From NCBI GenBank assembly GCA_017507285.1, contig JAFWBF010000235.1:1-16726 (forward strand): a DNA stretch of 16,726 nt, given 5' to 3'. Below the pieces are notes generated by a model that saw nothing but the letters and a program-made list of their open reading frames with translations, ran no database searches and was not told the DNA's origin. The position numbers were made by a program, and so were the translations under genes. Within the stretch, counting starts at the first letter, position 1. Every line of letters begins with the position of its first letter. Origin of the DNA: Bacteroidales bacterium. GTDB taxonomy: Bacteria > Bacteroidota > Bacteroidia > Bacteroidales > P3. Of the stretch, positions 1 through 6,719 are shown one piece after another.

Positions 1-189
1 CTGAATAATTATAACAATTCAAATACTTGTGCTACATATCAATCCGGTACTATATCATTTAAATCCATCTATACATCAAAAATAGAAACAGTGCCATTAG
101 TTACTTTTGGGATGGAAGAGGAGTTTATTTCAATAGGAAACATACCTATCAGTACTGAAAACTACATTAATTCTTGTGTAAAATATTAA
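1..189 (+). CDS. 3' end of an unidentified protein (partial)
   Basis: Frame 1 is open from the first base to a TAA at 187-189 and encodes 62 residues ending in NSCVKY. The start lies outside the window. The visible part is rich in Ser, Thr, Asn and Ile, with two cysteines, no membrane segment and no motif I recognise. Such a composition would suit an exported protein, but this is only a guess. The next gene starts 13 bases after the stop, with no terminator between, so the two are probably co-transcribed. Coding status rests on the clean open frame up to a closely following gene; function is unknown. Confidence 0.55.
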   Translation: MNNYNNSNTCATYQSGTISFKSIYTSKIETVPLVTFGMEEEFISIGNIPISTENYINSCVKY

Positions 190-202
190 TATTTATAATG
201 TC

Positions 203-1702
203 ATGAAAAAGCTAATATCATTCGTTATGTTGATAAGTTCACTATCCTTATATTCTCAAATAAAGGATATGAATATTAATAATGTTAGTAACGCACTAGT
301 TAAAGCGCCACAAGAAATAGATACATTATTTATAGGTGTTGAGCATCGCGACCCGAGGTATATGTATGGCTTAAATTGGTTTGATGAGTATGTTTTTAAT
401 CCGAAAAATTATGGAACTAGAATATCTGGAGGAGCTGGACCTGGTTTCCCTGTGAGACTAGCTCGATATTATTACACCGACACTACATTGCCAATTATAG
501 GTATAGCAGTAGTGGCTGACATCGGTATTCGTTCACATATTCTTGAAGGTGCTATAAATGGCGAGTATTCTATATGGGATGTATATGTCGACACATCAAT
601 AGCCAATCGGGTTCCTGAATATGTTCAACTATTTGAAGCAACCGATACAAGTTTTGAAATGATAGCCGAAGAAAGATGGGATGATCCATTAAATAAGCCG
701 GCAAAAAAAATGGAATTTATAGATATAGTTCGTAATGGATACGATCCGGTAGAATTATATTATGAAAATGTATATGAAGTTTATTTCGAACACCCTGTGG
801 TTGTAAACGATTCTTTCTATGTAGGTTGGACAGCTTTCAATAATACCAGTGAATATCATGAAAATAATGGATATCATAGTTGGACAAGATATATGCATCC
901 ACAGACATGTTATTATGGTCAGCGAAGGCTTTTAGATAGCGATACAACAGGCTATTCGGCTCTGCCGGGATATTTCATAAAGAAATATGATAGAAATGAA
1001 GGTCCTGTATGCTATTATGAACATACAGGAATTAGACTTCCGGGTTGGCAATTGATAGATACAACTGTATGGTATTATATGTATAATGATGCTTATTTTC
1101 AGCCTGCAATATTTCCCATCATAGATACCACCGGTTATTATCTAAGATTTCAAGATACTTGTGCCGATGTGTCCAGCTTTGGTCTTGTAAGTATTGATAT
1201 GACATCGGCAACATTTAGTTGGGATGATAATACTAGCGACCATATTGGCTGGCAGATAGCTTATGGCGAAGAGGGTATGGCAGTGGAGAATTGTACCTTT
1301 GTAAATACTGGTTCTACAGTCTATTGTCTATCGGATTTGGATTCGGCCAAATGGTACGTGGCCTACGTAAGGGCACAGTGCGACACCAACGACTATAGCA
1401 ATTGGAGCGACAGCATACGCTTCTACATCACCGGCGATACCACACAGGTAAGTATTCAAAACACAGTTTTGGAAGAATATACACAACTTATACCCAATCC
1501 GGCAAGTGATATAGTAAGTATATTCTCGTCGTTCTCAATCCGCAAAGTGGAGATATACTCGCTAAAAGGAGAAAAGGTAAAAGAGGAAGAGGTGAAAGCA
1601 GCATCCATCAAAATGGATATATCCGATTTGCCAAAAGGTACATATCTAGTGAAAGTATATACGTTAAAGGGGATTGCTACTAAAAAATTGGTTGTGAATT
1701 GA
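203..1702 (+). CDS. Secreted protein with fibronectin-III-like domain and T9SS type A sorting domain
   Basis: A 499-residue exported protein, probably released or surface-attached through the type IX secretion system. Residues 1-19 form a signal peptide (basic MKK, hydrophobic core, ending near SLYSQ). Residues about 20-316 match no family I recognise; they are rich in Tyr, Asp and Thr. Residues about 317-412 resemble a fibronectin type III module (a core with SATFSWDD, then WYVAYVRAQC and the closing WSDSIRFYITG). The last 75 residues are a typical T9SS C-terminal domain: PNPASD near residue 432, VEIYSLKGE, and DLPKGTYLVKVYT before a KKLVVN end. The C-terminal domain is normally removed after passage through the outer membrane. 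GC content changes sharply inside the gene: the 60-base line at 241 has 15 G/C, while the lines at 1321 and 1381 have 30 and 31. The N-terminal module's job is unknown. Confidence 0.85.
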   Translation: MKKLISFVMLISSLSLYSQIKDMNINNVSNALVKAPQEIDTLFIGVEHRDPRYMYGLNWFDEYVFNPKNYGTRISGGAGPGFPVRLARYYYTDTTLPIIGIAVVADIGIRSHILEGAINGEYSIWDVYVDTSIANRVPEYVQLFEATDTSFEMIAEERWDDPLNKPAKKMEFIDIVRNGYDPVELYYENVYEVYFEHPVVVNDSFYVGWTAFNNTSEYHENNGYHSWTRYMHPQTCYYGQRRLLDSDTTGYSALPGYFIKKYDRNEGPVCYYEHTGIRLPGWQLIDTTVWYYMYNDAYFQPAIFPIIDTTGYYLRFQDTCADVSSFGLVSIDMTSATFSWDDNTSDHIGWQIAYGEEGMAVENCTFVNTGSTVYCLSDLDSAKWYVAYVRAQCDTNDYSNWSDSIRFYITGDTTQVSIQNTVLEEYTQLIPNPASDIVSIFSSFSIRKVEIYSLKGEKVKEEEVKAASIKMDISDLPKGTYLVKVYTLKGIATKKLVVN

Positions 1703-1762
1703 TATATGTTTTTTTAGGATAGTATATTGAACTCCACTAAGATTAACGCAAACTTATTAACT

Positions 1763-1777
1763 CTTGTTGTACAAAAG
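1763..1777. promoter_or_regulatory. Short imperfect palindrome upstream of the small membrane protein gene
   Basis: CTTGTTGTACAAAAG is a 15-base palindrome with one mismatched pair around the centre TTGTACAA. It lies 63 bases before the start codon at 1841 and about 17 bases before a larger palindrome at 1795-1821. It might be a protein-binding site, but in AT-rich DNA a site of this size can also arise by chance. Confidence 0.2.
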
Positions 1778-1794
1778 TTTTTGTTAGAGGTATA

Positions 1795-1821
1795 ATAAAA
1801 TGTATAGTCTATACGTTTTAT
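1795..1821. promoter_or_regulatory. 27-bp near-perfect palindrome (operator or 5' leader hairpin)
   Basis: The left arm ATAAAATGTATAG and the right arm CTATACGTTTTAT are reverse complements at 12 of 13 positions, around one central T; the single mismatch would be a G-U pair in RNA. The site ends 19 bases before the ATG at 1841. With almost no loop, it suits a symmetric DNA-binding dimer better than a terminator, and no T-run follows the right arm. An RNA hairpin that controls access to the start codon is the alternative. Confidence 0.45.
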
Positions 1822-1840
1822 GCCTATATAATATTGATGT

Positions 1841-2164
1841 ATGACAGGTATAGCATGGATATTGACAATGGTGCTTTTTAGCACAGTTATCACAGGTATA
1901 GGTGTGTATGCTTGGAATAGAAAGCAACCTATGTGGTTTTGGAGTGGATCAAAGGTAGAAGACGACGAGATAAGTGATATTACTGCCTATAATCGTGCCA
2001 ACGGAATAATGTGGTTAGTCTATTCATTGCCGTATTGGGTAAGTACATTTGTAGGGTTAGATGATGTGGAGTTGGCAACCGGTATAGTATTGGTATGGGC
2101 ATTGGTTTCAATACCTTTCTTGATATTGGTATATAGGTGGATATATAATAAATATAGTGTATGA
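1841..2164 (+). CDS. Small three-span membrane protein (DUF3784/SdpI-like)
   Basis: A 107-residue integral inner-membrane protein. Hydrophobic stretches at about residues 3-24, 54-72 and 78-99 predict three spans, with a polar loop at about 27-52 (KQPMWFWSGSKVEDDEISD) followed by AYNRANGIMW. The order of a first span, a Trp-containing loop with an acidic stretch, and then an Asn/Arg motif entering the second span resembles the small DUF3784/SdpI-type membrane proteins, whose biochemical role is mostly unknown. The family call is by pattern only. The gene stands alone: 138 bases follow the T9SS gene and 123 bases precede the PspC gene, which has its own promoter. A 27-bp palindrome ends 19 bases before the ATG, suggesting specific regulation. 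Confidence 0.7.
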   Translation: MTGIAWILTMVLFSTVITGIGVYAWNRKQPMWFWSGSKVEDDEISDITAYNRANGIMWLVYSLPYWVSTFVGLDDVELATGIVLVWALVSIPFLILVYRWIYNKYSV

Positions 2165-2175
2165 ACATAAAGGCG

Positions 2176-2207
2176 TTTGGTAGTTGTATGAAAAATTATT
2201 ATCTTTG
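2176..2207 (+). promoter_or_regulatory. Bacteroidota-type promoter of the pspC-like gene
   Basis: TTTG at 2176-2179 and TATCTTTG at 2200-2207 are separated by 20 bases. This matches the primary sigma factor consensus of Bacteroidota (-33 TTTG, 19-21 bases, -7 TAnnTTTG). Transcription would begin near 2213, giving a leader of about 75 bases before the TTG start at 2288. It is the best promoter match in the window. Confidence 0.75.
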
Positions 2208-2277
2208 CAACTGAAATGTTTTTTGTTTATGATTTAAAAATATTTGATATATAGATAATTAACTAATTAATGTAATT

Positions 2278-2282
2278 GGAGG
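2278..2282 (+). promoter_or_regulatory. Shine-Dalgarno sequence setting the TTG start of the PspC protein
   Basis: GGAGG lies five bases before the TTG at 2288. Shine-Dalgarno sequences are rare in the other genes of this window, so this one is informative: it supports 2288 rather than the upstream TTG at 2276, with which it overlaps. Confidence 0.5.
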
Positions 2283-2287
2283 ATATT

Positions 2288-2479
2288 TTGAAGAAACTTT
2301 ATAGGTCGCGAACCGATAGAAAAATTGCCGGAGTTTGTGGCGGATTTGCAGAATGTTTTGGAATAGACCCTTCGATAGTTCGTTTGGGTTTAGTGGTTAT
2401 TTCGGTTGTTAGTTTAGGAATAGTAGGTATACTGTTGTACTTACTTGCAATAATAATTGTACCCGAGCAACCGATGTAA
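2288..2479 (+). CDS. PspC domain protein
   Basis: A 63-residue single-domain PspC-family membrane protein. The N-terminal half carries the family signature KLYRSRTDRKIAGVCGGFAE followed by FGIDPSIVRLG. The C-terminal half is one long hydrophobic stretch (about residues 32-57) that ends in IIVPEQ. In Proteobacteria PspC senses envelope stress and acts with PspA/PspB; stand-alone short PspC proteins in Bacteroidota have no settled role, and no pspA or pspB is present here. No usable ATG exists: the ATG at 2270 is followed at once by a stop. I chose TTG 2288 because GGAGG is correctly spaced before it and the domain begins there; TTG 2276 would add four residues. The gene has its own promoter, and a lipoprotein gene follows after 65 bases. 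Confidence 0.85.
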   Translation: MKKLYRSRTDRKIAGVCGGFAECFGIDPSIVRLGLVVISVVSLGIVGILLYLLAIIIVPEQPM

Positions 2480-2544
2480 TGATATTTTGTAATATAATTT
2501 GTACTAGAGAAATTTAATAACGTAAATATAAAACCATCATTATA

Positions 2545-3003
2545 ATGAAGAAATATTTGTGCCTTTCATTGGCAACACTACTATTAAGTAGTTGTTTTTT
2601 TGGTCGAAAAAATGTGAATACCGATGCCGGACAACAACAAATAATAGACCAAACTGAAAAAACTGAATTTGCAACATGGCTCAATAAGGAAGAGGCTGAA
2701 GAATTGAATAAAATCTTTGCGGCTTATCGCAATGATTTTGATTTTACCAGCAAGAGAGTAATATTTTTTACCGGTAGTTCGGGAAAGTTGAGAAGTAGCA
2801 AAGAACATTACTTTCGAATGCAGAAAAAGTACGACAACACATCTTATTACAATCGCGATAACGGTTATTTGTATATCTTCGACGAAGATCAAAAGAAAGC
2901 TGTTGGCGGTTATGATGCTGCAATAGTCTTTTGGACAAAGAGTCAGTGGGCTACTGAGGAGGTGATGGATCGTATAATGTTAGAACCTCCTATCGAGGAC
3001 TAA
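2545..3003 (+). CDS. Small lipoprotein of unknown function
   Basis: A 152-residue predicted lipoprotein. The N-terminus MKKYLCLSLATLLLSSC is a lipoprotein signal with lipobox LSSC, giving lipidated Cys17. A polar linker rich in Asn, Gln and Thr follows (about 18-40), then a soluble domain of about 110 residues with no motif I recognise (notable segments: KRVIFFTGSSGKLRSSKEHY near the middle and GYDAAIVFWTKSQW near the end). It would sit on the inner or outer membrane after Lol-type sorting; the residues after Cys17 (FFGRK) give no clear sorting hint. It follows the PspC gene by 65 bases and may share its transcript. Coding is well supported; function is unknown. Confidence 0.75.
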   Translation: MKKYLCLSLATLLLSSCFFGRKNVNTDAGQQQIIDQTEKTEFATWLNKEEAEELNKIFAAYRNDFDFTSKRVIFFTGSSGKLRSSKEHYFRMQKKYDNTSYYNRDNGYLYIFDEDQKKAVGGYDAAIVFWTKSQWATEEVMDRIMLEPPIED

Positions 3004-3052
3004 TGGTCTTATACCTATAGACTTATTGATGAAAAACCAGTAGCGTAGTGCT

Positions 3053-3106
3053 GGACAATTTCGGTATTGGCATAAAAAGCTTATCGAGAGTGTTGGTGTA
3101 TTGTCC
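3053..3106. repeat. Short inverted repeat GGACAAT / ATTGTCC before the M23 gene
   Basis: GGACAAT at 3053-3059 is complementary to ATTGTCC at 3100-3106, 40 bases apart. The right arm ends 31 bases before the M23 peptidase start. The right arm with its left flank (TTGGTGTATTGTCC, 3093-3106) resembles the third repeat unit at 8217-8230 (ATGGTATATTGTCC). The arms are only seven bases, so the match may be accidental. Confidence 0.2.
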
Positions 3107-3137
3107 TACAGTGGATGTAGAAGAAAATAAATAATAA

Positions 3138-4121
3138 ATGGGCAAGAAGAAAGATATTATTGTAGAGAAACTGCGAACGATAAGGAAAGAAATGAGTCAT
3201 AAGCAACGTCTTGTGATTATAGACTCGGATACATTCAAGGAACGATGGTCGTTTCAGTTGTCGGCAAGAAATTTGTTTGTTGCAATAGGGTTGAGTGCTA
3301 TAATATTGGTAGTGCTTACTGCTATGCTTATTGTATTTACTCCGTTGCGTGAATATATTCCGGGCTATATGCAAACCGATTTGGTTGAGAAAATGTATAG
3401 TAGCACTGCGATTATTGATTCGCTTGAGCAGCAGTTGCAAGGTCAAGAACTTATGCTTGACAATATAAGAGCGGTGATAGCCGGCGAAAATATTCGTGAG
3501 GATGTAGGACAGAAAAGAGATACTTTGAAACAGAAGCCTACCGATGATATTCGCTCAAAGTCCGACTCGCTTTTACGAGTGGAAATAGAGGCACAAGACA
3601 AATATCAAGTTAAGGATGTTGATGTTGCTACTTCATCAAAAAAAGTGGAAAATACGGTGTCGTCAATGATGGAACAAATTGGATACGACAAAGGAGGAAG
3701 TGTTCAACAGTTTCATACGCAGGTTAATTTTGCCGATAATAGACTGGTGTCGGACTATTTGTTTTATACACCATTAAAAGGTAAGGTAATATCGTTTTAT
3801 GATTCTAAAAAACGGCATTACGGAATTGATATTGCCGGAAGTGAGAATGCTGTAGTGAAATCAGTTTATAATGGTACTATATTGTTTTCCGATTTTACAT
3901 TGAAGACCGGCTATATCATTGCCATACAACACCCCAACAATATGATATCTGTTTATAAGCATAATAGTGCTTTATTGAAACGTACCGGAGATGTAGTTAG
4001 GGCTGGAGAACCTATTGCATTTATTGGCAATACAGGTGAGTTAACAACAGGTCCTCATTTGCATTTTGAACTTTGGTATAATGGCAAAGCAATAAATCCG
4101 GTGGAATATATTAGTTTTTAA
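3138..4121 (+). CDS. Membrane-anchored M23 family (LytM/NlpD-type) metallopeptidase
   Basis: A 327-residue zinc endopeptidase that probably cuts peptide cross-links in peptidoglycan from the periplasmic side. Residues 1-45 are basic and cytoplasmic; residues about 46-70 form a membrane anchor. A periplasmic linker with a short heptad-like stretch (about 95-120) and a low-complexity Lys/Asp/Ser segment leads to the M23 domain at about 215-325. The zinc ligands are intact: His227 and Asp231 in HYGID and His309 in HLHFE, with supporting histidines at His275 and His307. An active enzyme is therefore expected, unlike degenerate NlpD-type activators. The gene heads a compact cluster: dxr follows within 30 bases. 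I see no obvious TAnnTTTG promoter in the 134 bases before it. Confidence 0.85.
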   Translation: MGKKKDIIVEKLRTIRKEMSHKQRLVIIDSDTFKERWSFQLSARNLFVAIGLSAIILVVLTAMLIVFTPLREYIPGYMQTDLVEKMYSSTAIIDSLEQQLQGQELMLDNIRAVIAGENIREDVGQKRDTLKQKPTDDIRSKSDSLLRVEIEAQDKYQVKDVDVATSSKKVENTVSSMMEQIGYDKGGSVQQFHTQVNFADNRLVSDYLFYTPLKGKVISFYDSKKRHYGIDIAGSENAVVKSVYNGTILFSDFTLKTGYIIAIQHPNNMISVYKHNSALLKRTGDVVRAGEPIAFIGNTGELTTGPHLHFELWYNGKAINPVEYISF

Positions 4122-4150
4122 GTAAGAAAATGGCAAAAGAATCATTTATA

Positions 4151-5314
4151 ATGAAAAAACGTATTGCAATATTGGGTTCGACAGGGTCTATTGGATTGCA
4201 AGCTCTTAATGTAATTCGTAACCATCCAGACTTGTTTGAAGTTGAGGTGCTAACTGCTCATTCCAACTACGAACGACTGATACAGCAAGCAATAGAATTT
4301 CGACCAAATACAGTCGTTATAACAAATAAAAACCACTACTCAAAGGTTCAGGATGCGTTATCGGCATACGATATAAAAGTATTTGCTGGTGACAAGTCGA
4401 TGACCGATGTGATGGAGATGTCAACGATAGATATGGTACTTACTGCCGTTGTGGGCTTTGCAGGGTTAAGACCAACCTTGAGAGCCATAGAATATGGCAA
4501 AACCATTGCTTTGGCAAATAAGGAAACTATGGTGGTTGCAGGTAAGATGGTAACTGATTTGGCTCGAGATAAAGGTGTGGCCATATTGCCGGTTGATTCA
4601 GAACACTCGGCTATATTCCAATCGTTAGTAGGCGAAACGTTCAATCCTATTCATAAAATATTTCTAACAGCATCAGGCGGTCCATTTTATGGCAAGGAGG
4701 TTGATTTTTTAAGAAATGTTACACTTGCCGATGCCTTAAAACATCCCAATTGGGTAATGGGAAAGAAGGTTACGATAGATTCTGCAACGCTTATGAATAA
4801 GGGGTTGGAAGTTATCGAAGCTAAGTGGCTTTTTAATGTCGAAGTAGAACAGATAGAAGTTGTGGTTCATCCCCAATCGATAGTGCATTCGTTGGTAGAG
4901 TTTGAAGATGGCTCTATCAAAGCTCAATTGGGTTTGCCATCCATGGAATTGCCAATACAATATGCTTTTTCATATCCAATGAGGTTGACTTCCAATTTGC
5001 CAAGATTTAATTTTTCCGATTATCCGCAATTGACTTTTGGAAGACCGGATAGAGATACTTTCCAATGTCTTGACTTGGCTTATCAAGCAATTGAAAAAGG
5101 TGGTAATATGCCCTGCATTATGAATGCAGCAAATGAAATTGCTGTTCAAAATTTTATTGAAGAAAAGATTCATTTTTTGGATATTCCACTCATAATTAAA
5201 GCAATGATGGAGAATGGTAGATTTATTGATAAGCCAACACTGGATGATTTGTTGGAAACAGATTTCGAATTGCGTATAAAAACACAACAATGGATAGATA
5301 ATAAACATAACTAA
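4151..5314 (+). CDS. dxr: 1-deoxy-D-xylulose 5-phosphate reductoisomerase
   Basis: Catalyses the NADPH-dependent conversion of 1-deoxy-D-xylulose 5-phosphate to 2-C-methyl-D-erythritol 4-phosphate, the committed step of the MEP isoprenoid pathway, in the cytoplasm. GSTGSIG near the N-terminus binds NADPH. ANKETMVVAG and PVDSEHSAIFQS carry the metal-binding Asp149 and Glu151. HPNWVMGKKVTIDSATLMNK and the following EVIEAKWLF and HPQSIVHSLVEFEDGS are hallmarks of the family. Length (387 residues) is normal. I start at ATG 4151, because Dxr proteins begin just before this NADPH motif; the in-frame ATG at 4130 would add MAKESFI and lies eight bases after the M23 stop. rseP follows 13 bases after the stop. 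Confidence 0.95.
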   Translation: MKKRIAILGSTGSIGLQALNVIRNHPDLFEVEVLTAHSNYERLIQQAIEFRPNTVVITNKNHYSKVQDALSAYDIKVFAGDKSMTDVMEMSTIDMVLTAVVGFAGLRPTLRAIEYGKTIALANKETMVVAGKMVTDLARDKGVAILPVDSEHSAIFQSLVGETFNPIHKIFLTASGGPFYGKEVDFLRNVTLADALKHPNWVMGKKVTIDSATLMNKGLEVIEAKWLFNVEVEQIEVVVHPQSIVHSLVEFEDGSIKAQLGLPSMELPIQYAFSYPMRLTSNLPRFNFSDYPQLTFGRPDRDTFQCLDLAYQAIEKGGNMPCIMNAANEIAVQNFIEEKIHFLDIPLIIKAMMENGRFIDKPTLDDLLETDFELRIKTQQWIDNKHN

Positions 5315-5327
5315 CAAAATATTAAAT

Positions 5328-6716
5328 ATGAAAATTTTAGCACTTTTATTAAGTTTATCGATTTTGGTAATCGTTCATGAATTTGGACATTTTTTCTTTG
5401 CTCGATTGTTTAAAACAAGGGTAACAAGGTTTTACTTATTTTTTAACTACAAGTTTTCGATACTTAAAGCCAAACGTTTTAATGGTAAATGGCATTTCAA
5501 GTGGTTTAATGCCAAAACACCCGAAGAATGGGAAAAATATCCCGACAATACGTTGTTTGGTATAGGTTGGATACCACTTGGAGGCTATTGTGATATAGCA
5601 GGAATGATAGATGAGAGCAAAAATTCCAAAGATATGGAAAGTACTCCGCAACCATGGGAGTATCGTTCTAAGAAAGCTTGGCAGCGATTGTTGATAATAT
5701 CTGGTGGTGTATTGGTAAACTTTGTAGTAGCAATGATTCTTTATGTGGCAGTATTGTTTTGTTGGGGCGAAGCTAAGTTGCCTATCAAGAATGCCACAAT
5801 GGGTTTTGACTATGCCGAGGTATTACAAGAACATGGTTTTAGAAACGGTGATATAGTTCTAGCTGTTGATGGTGAGGATGTACCTGAGATATCCGACTTG
5901 GTAGAACATCTGCTTATCGACAAGGCAAAAAGTGTTACTGTTATGAGAAATAATAGCGATACCACATTCTTTTTACCTACCGATTTTCGCAAAAAAGTAC
6001 TTGCTGTCGTCGATGATCCGGAAGATGAACTATTCACGATAAGATTTCCATTTGTGATAAAGGATTTTGTTGCAGGTTCTGCAGCAGAGAAAGCCGGAAT
6101 GAAGGTGGGTGATAGTATAGTGTCGTTGAATGATACTATAACAACAACAGCTTCAGAGTTTATGGACAAGTTGTCAGGATGTGCCGATATGACTATAGAT
6201 GTGGGTTTTTACAGAGAGGGTGAGCTAATGACTGTGCCGGTACAATTGGATGGTACTGCCAAGATTGGTGCTTATCTAAAACAACCAACCGAAATATTCG
6301 AAACATACACCGTAGAATATGGTTTCTTCGAATCTATACCCGTTGGTATTAAAAATGGGTTAGAAACATTGGGTTCGTATGTAAAATCCTTGAAATTGTT
6401 GTTTACCAAAGAAGGATTATCTCAGCTTGGAGGTTTCGGATCTATTGGAAGTTTATTCCCCGATGTTTGGAATTGGGAGATATTCTGGACTCTTACAGCT
6501 TTTCTTTCCATAATATTGGCATTTATGAATATAATACCAATACCTGGATTAGATGGTGGGCACATGATGTTTACATTATATGAGATGATAACACGTCGCA
6601 AACCAAGCGATAAATTTTTGGAATATGCCCAAACGGTGGGTATGTTGATATTGTTTGCATTGCTTATTTTTGCCAATGGCAATGATTTGATTCGTTGGCT
6701 TGATGGTAAGTTTTAG
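5328..6716 (+). CDS. rseP: RseP-type site-2 intramembrane zinc metalloprotease
   Basis: A 462-residue inner-membrane protease that cleaves substrates within the membrane, in other bacteria anti-sigma factors and remnant signal peptides. The first membrane span carries the zinc motif HEFGH (His17, Glu18, His21). The third ligand is Asp409 in PGLDGGH, the conserved LDG motif of the family. Two PDZ domains lie at about 155-210 and 243-300, as is usual for this family. IPLGGYCDIAGM near residue 85 is the membrane-reentrant GGY element. The gene sits between dxr (13 bases upstream) and the LptF/G permease (3 bases downstream), so the three are almost certainly one transcription unit. No anti-sigma factor is encoded nearby, so its substrate here is unknown. 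Confidence 0.93.
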   Translation: MKILALLLSLSILVIVHEFGHFFFARLFKTRVTRFYLFFNYKFSILKAKRFNGKWHFKWFNAKTPEEWEKYPDNTLFGIGWIPLGGYCDIAGMIDESKNSKDMESTPQPWEYRSKKAWQRLLIISGGVLVNFVVAMILYVAVLFCWGEAKLPIKNATMGFDYAEVLQEHGFRNGDIVLAVDGEDVPEISDLVEHLLIDKAKSVTVMRNNSDTTFFLPTDFRKKVLAVVDDPEDELFTIRFPFVIKDFVAGSAAEKAGMKVGDSIVSLNDTITTTASEFMDKLSGCADMTIDVGFYREGELMTVPVQLDGTAKIGAYLKQPTEIFETYTVEYGFFESIPVGIKNGLETLGSYVKSLKLLFTKEGLSQLGGFGSIGSLFPDVWNWEIFWTLTAFLSIILAFMNIIPIPGLDGGHMMFTLYEMITRRKPSDKFLEYAQTVGMLILFALLIFANGNDLIRWLDGKF

Positions 6717-6719
6717 TGA

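Noticed and set aside
1703..1720. Terminator after the T9SS gene
   Set aside because: A run of seven Ts follows the stop, but no stem precedes it.
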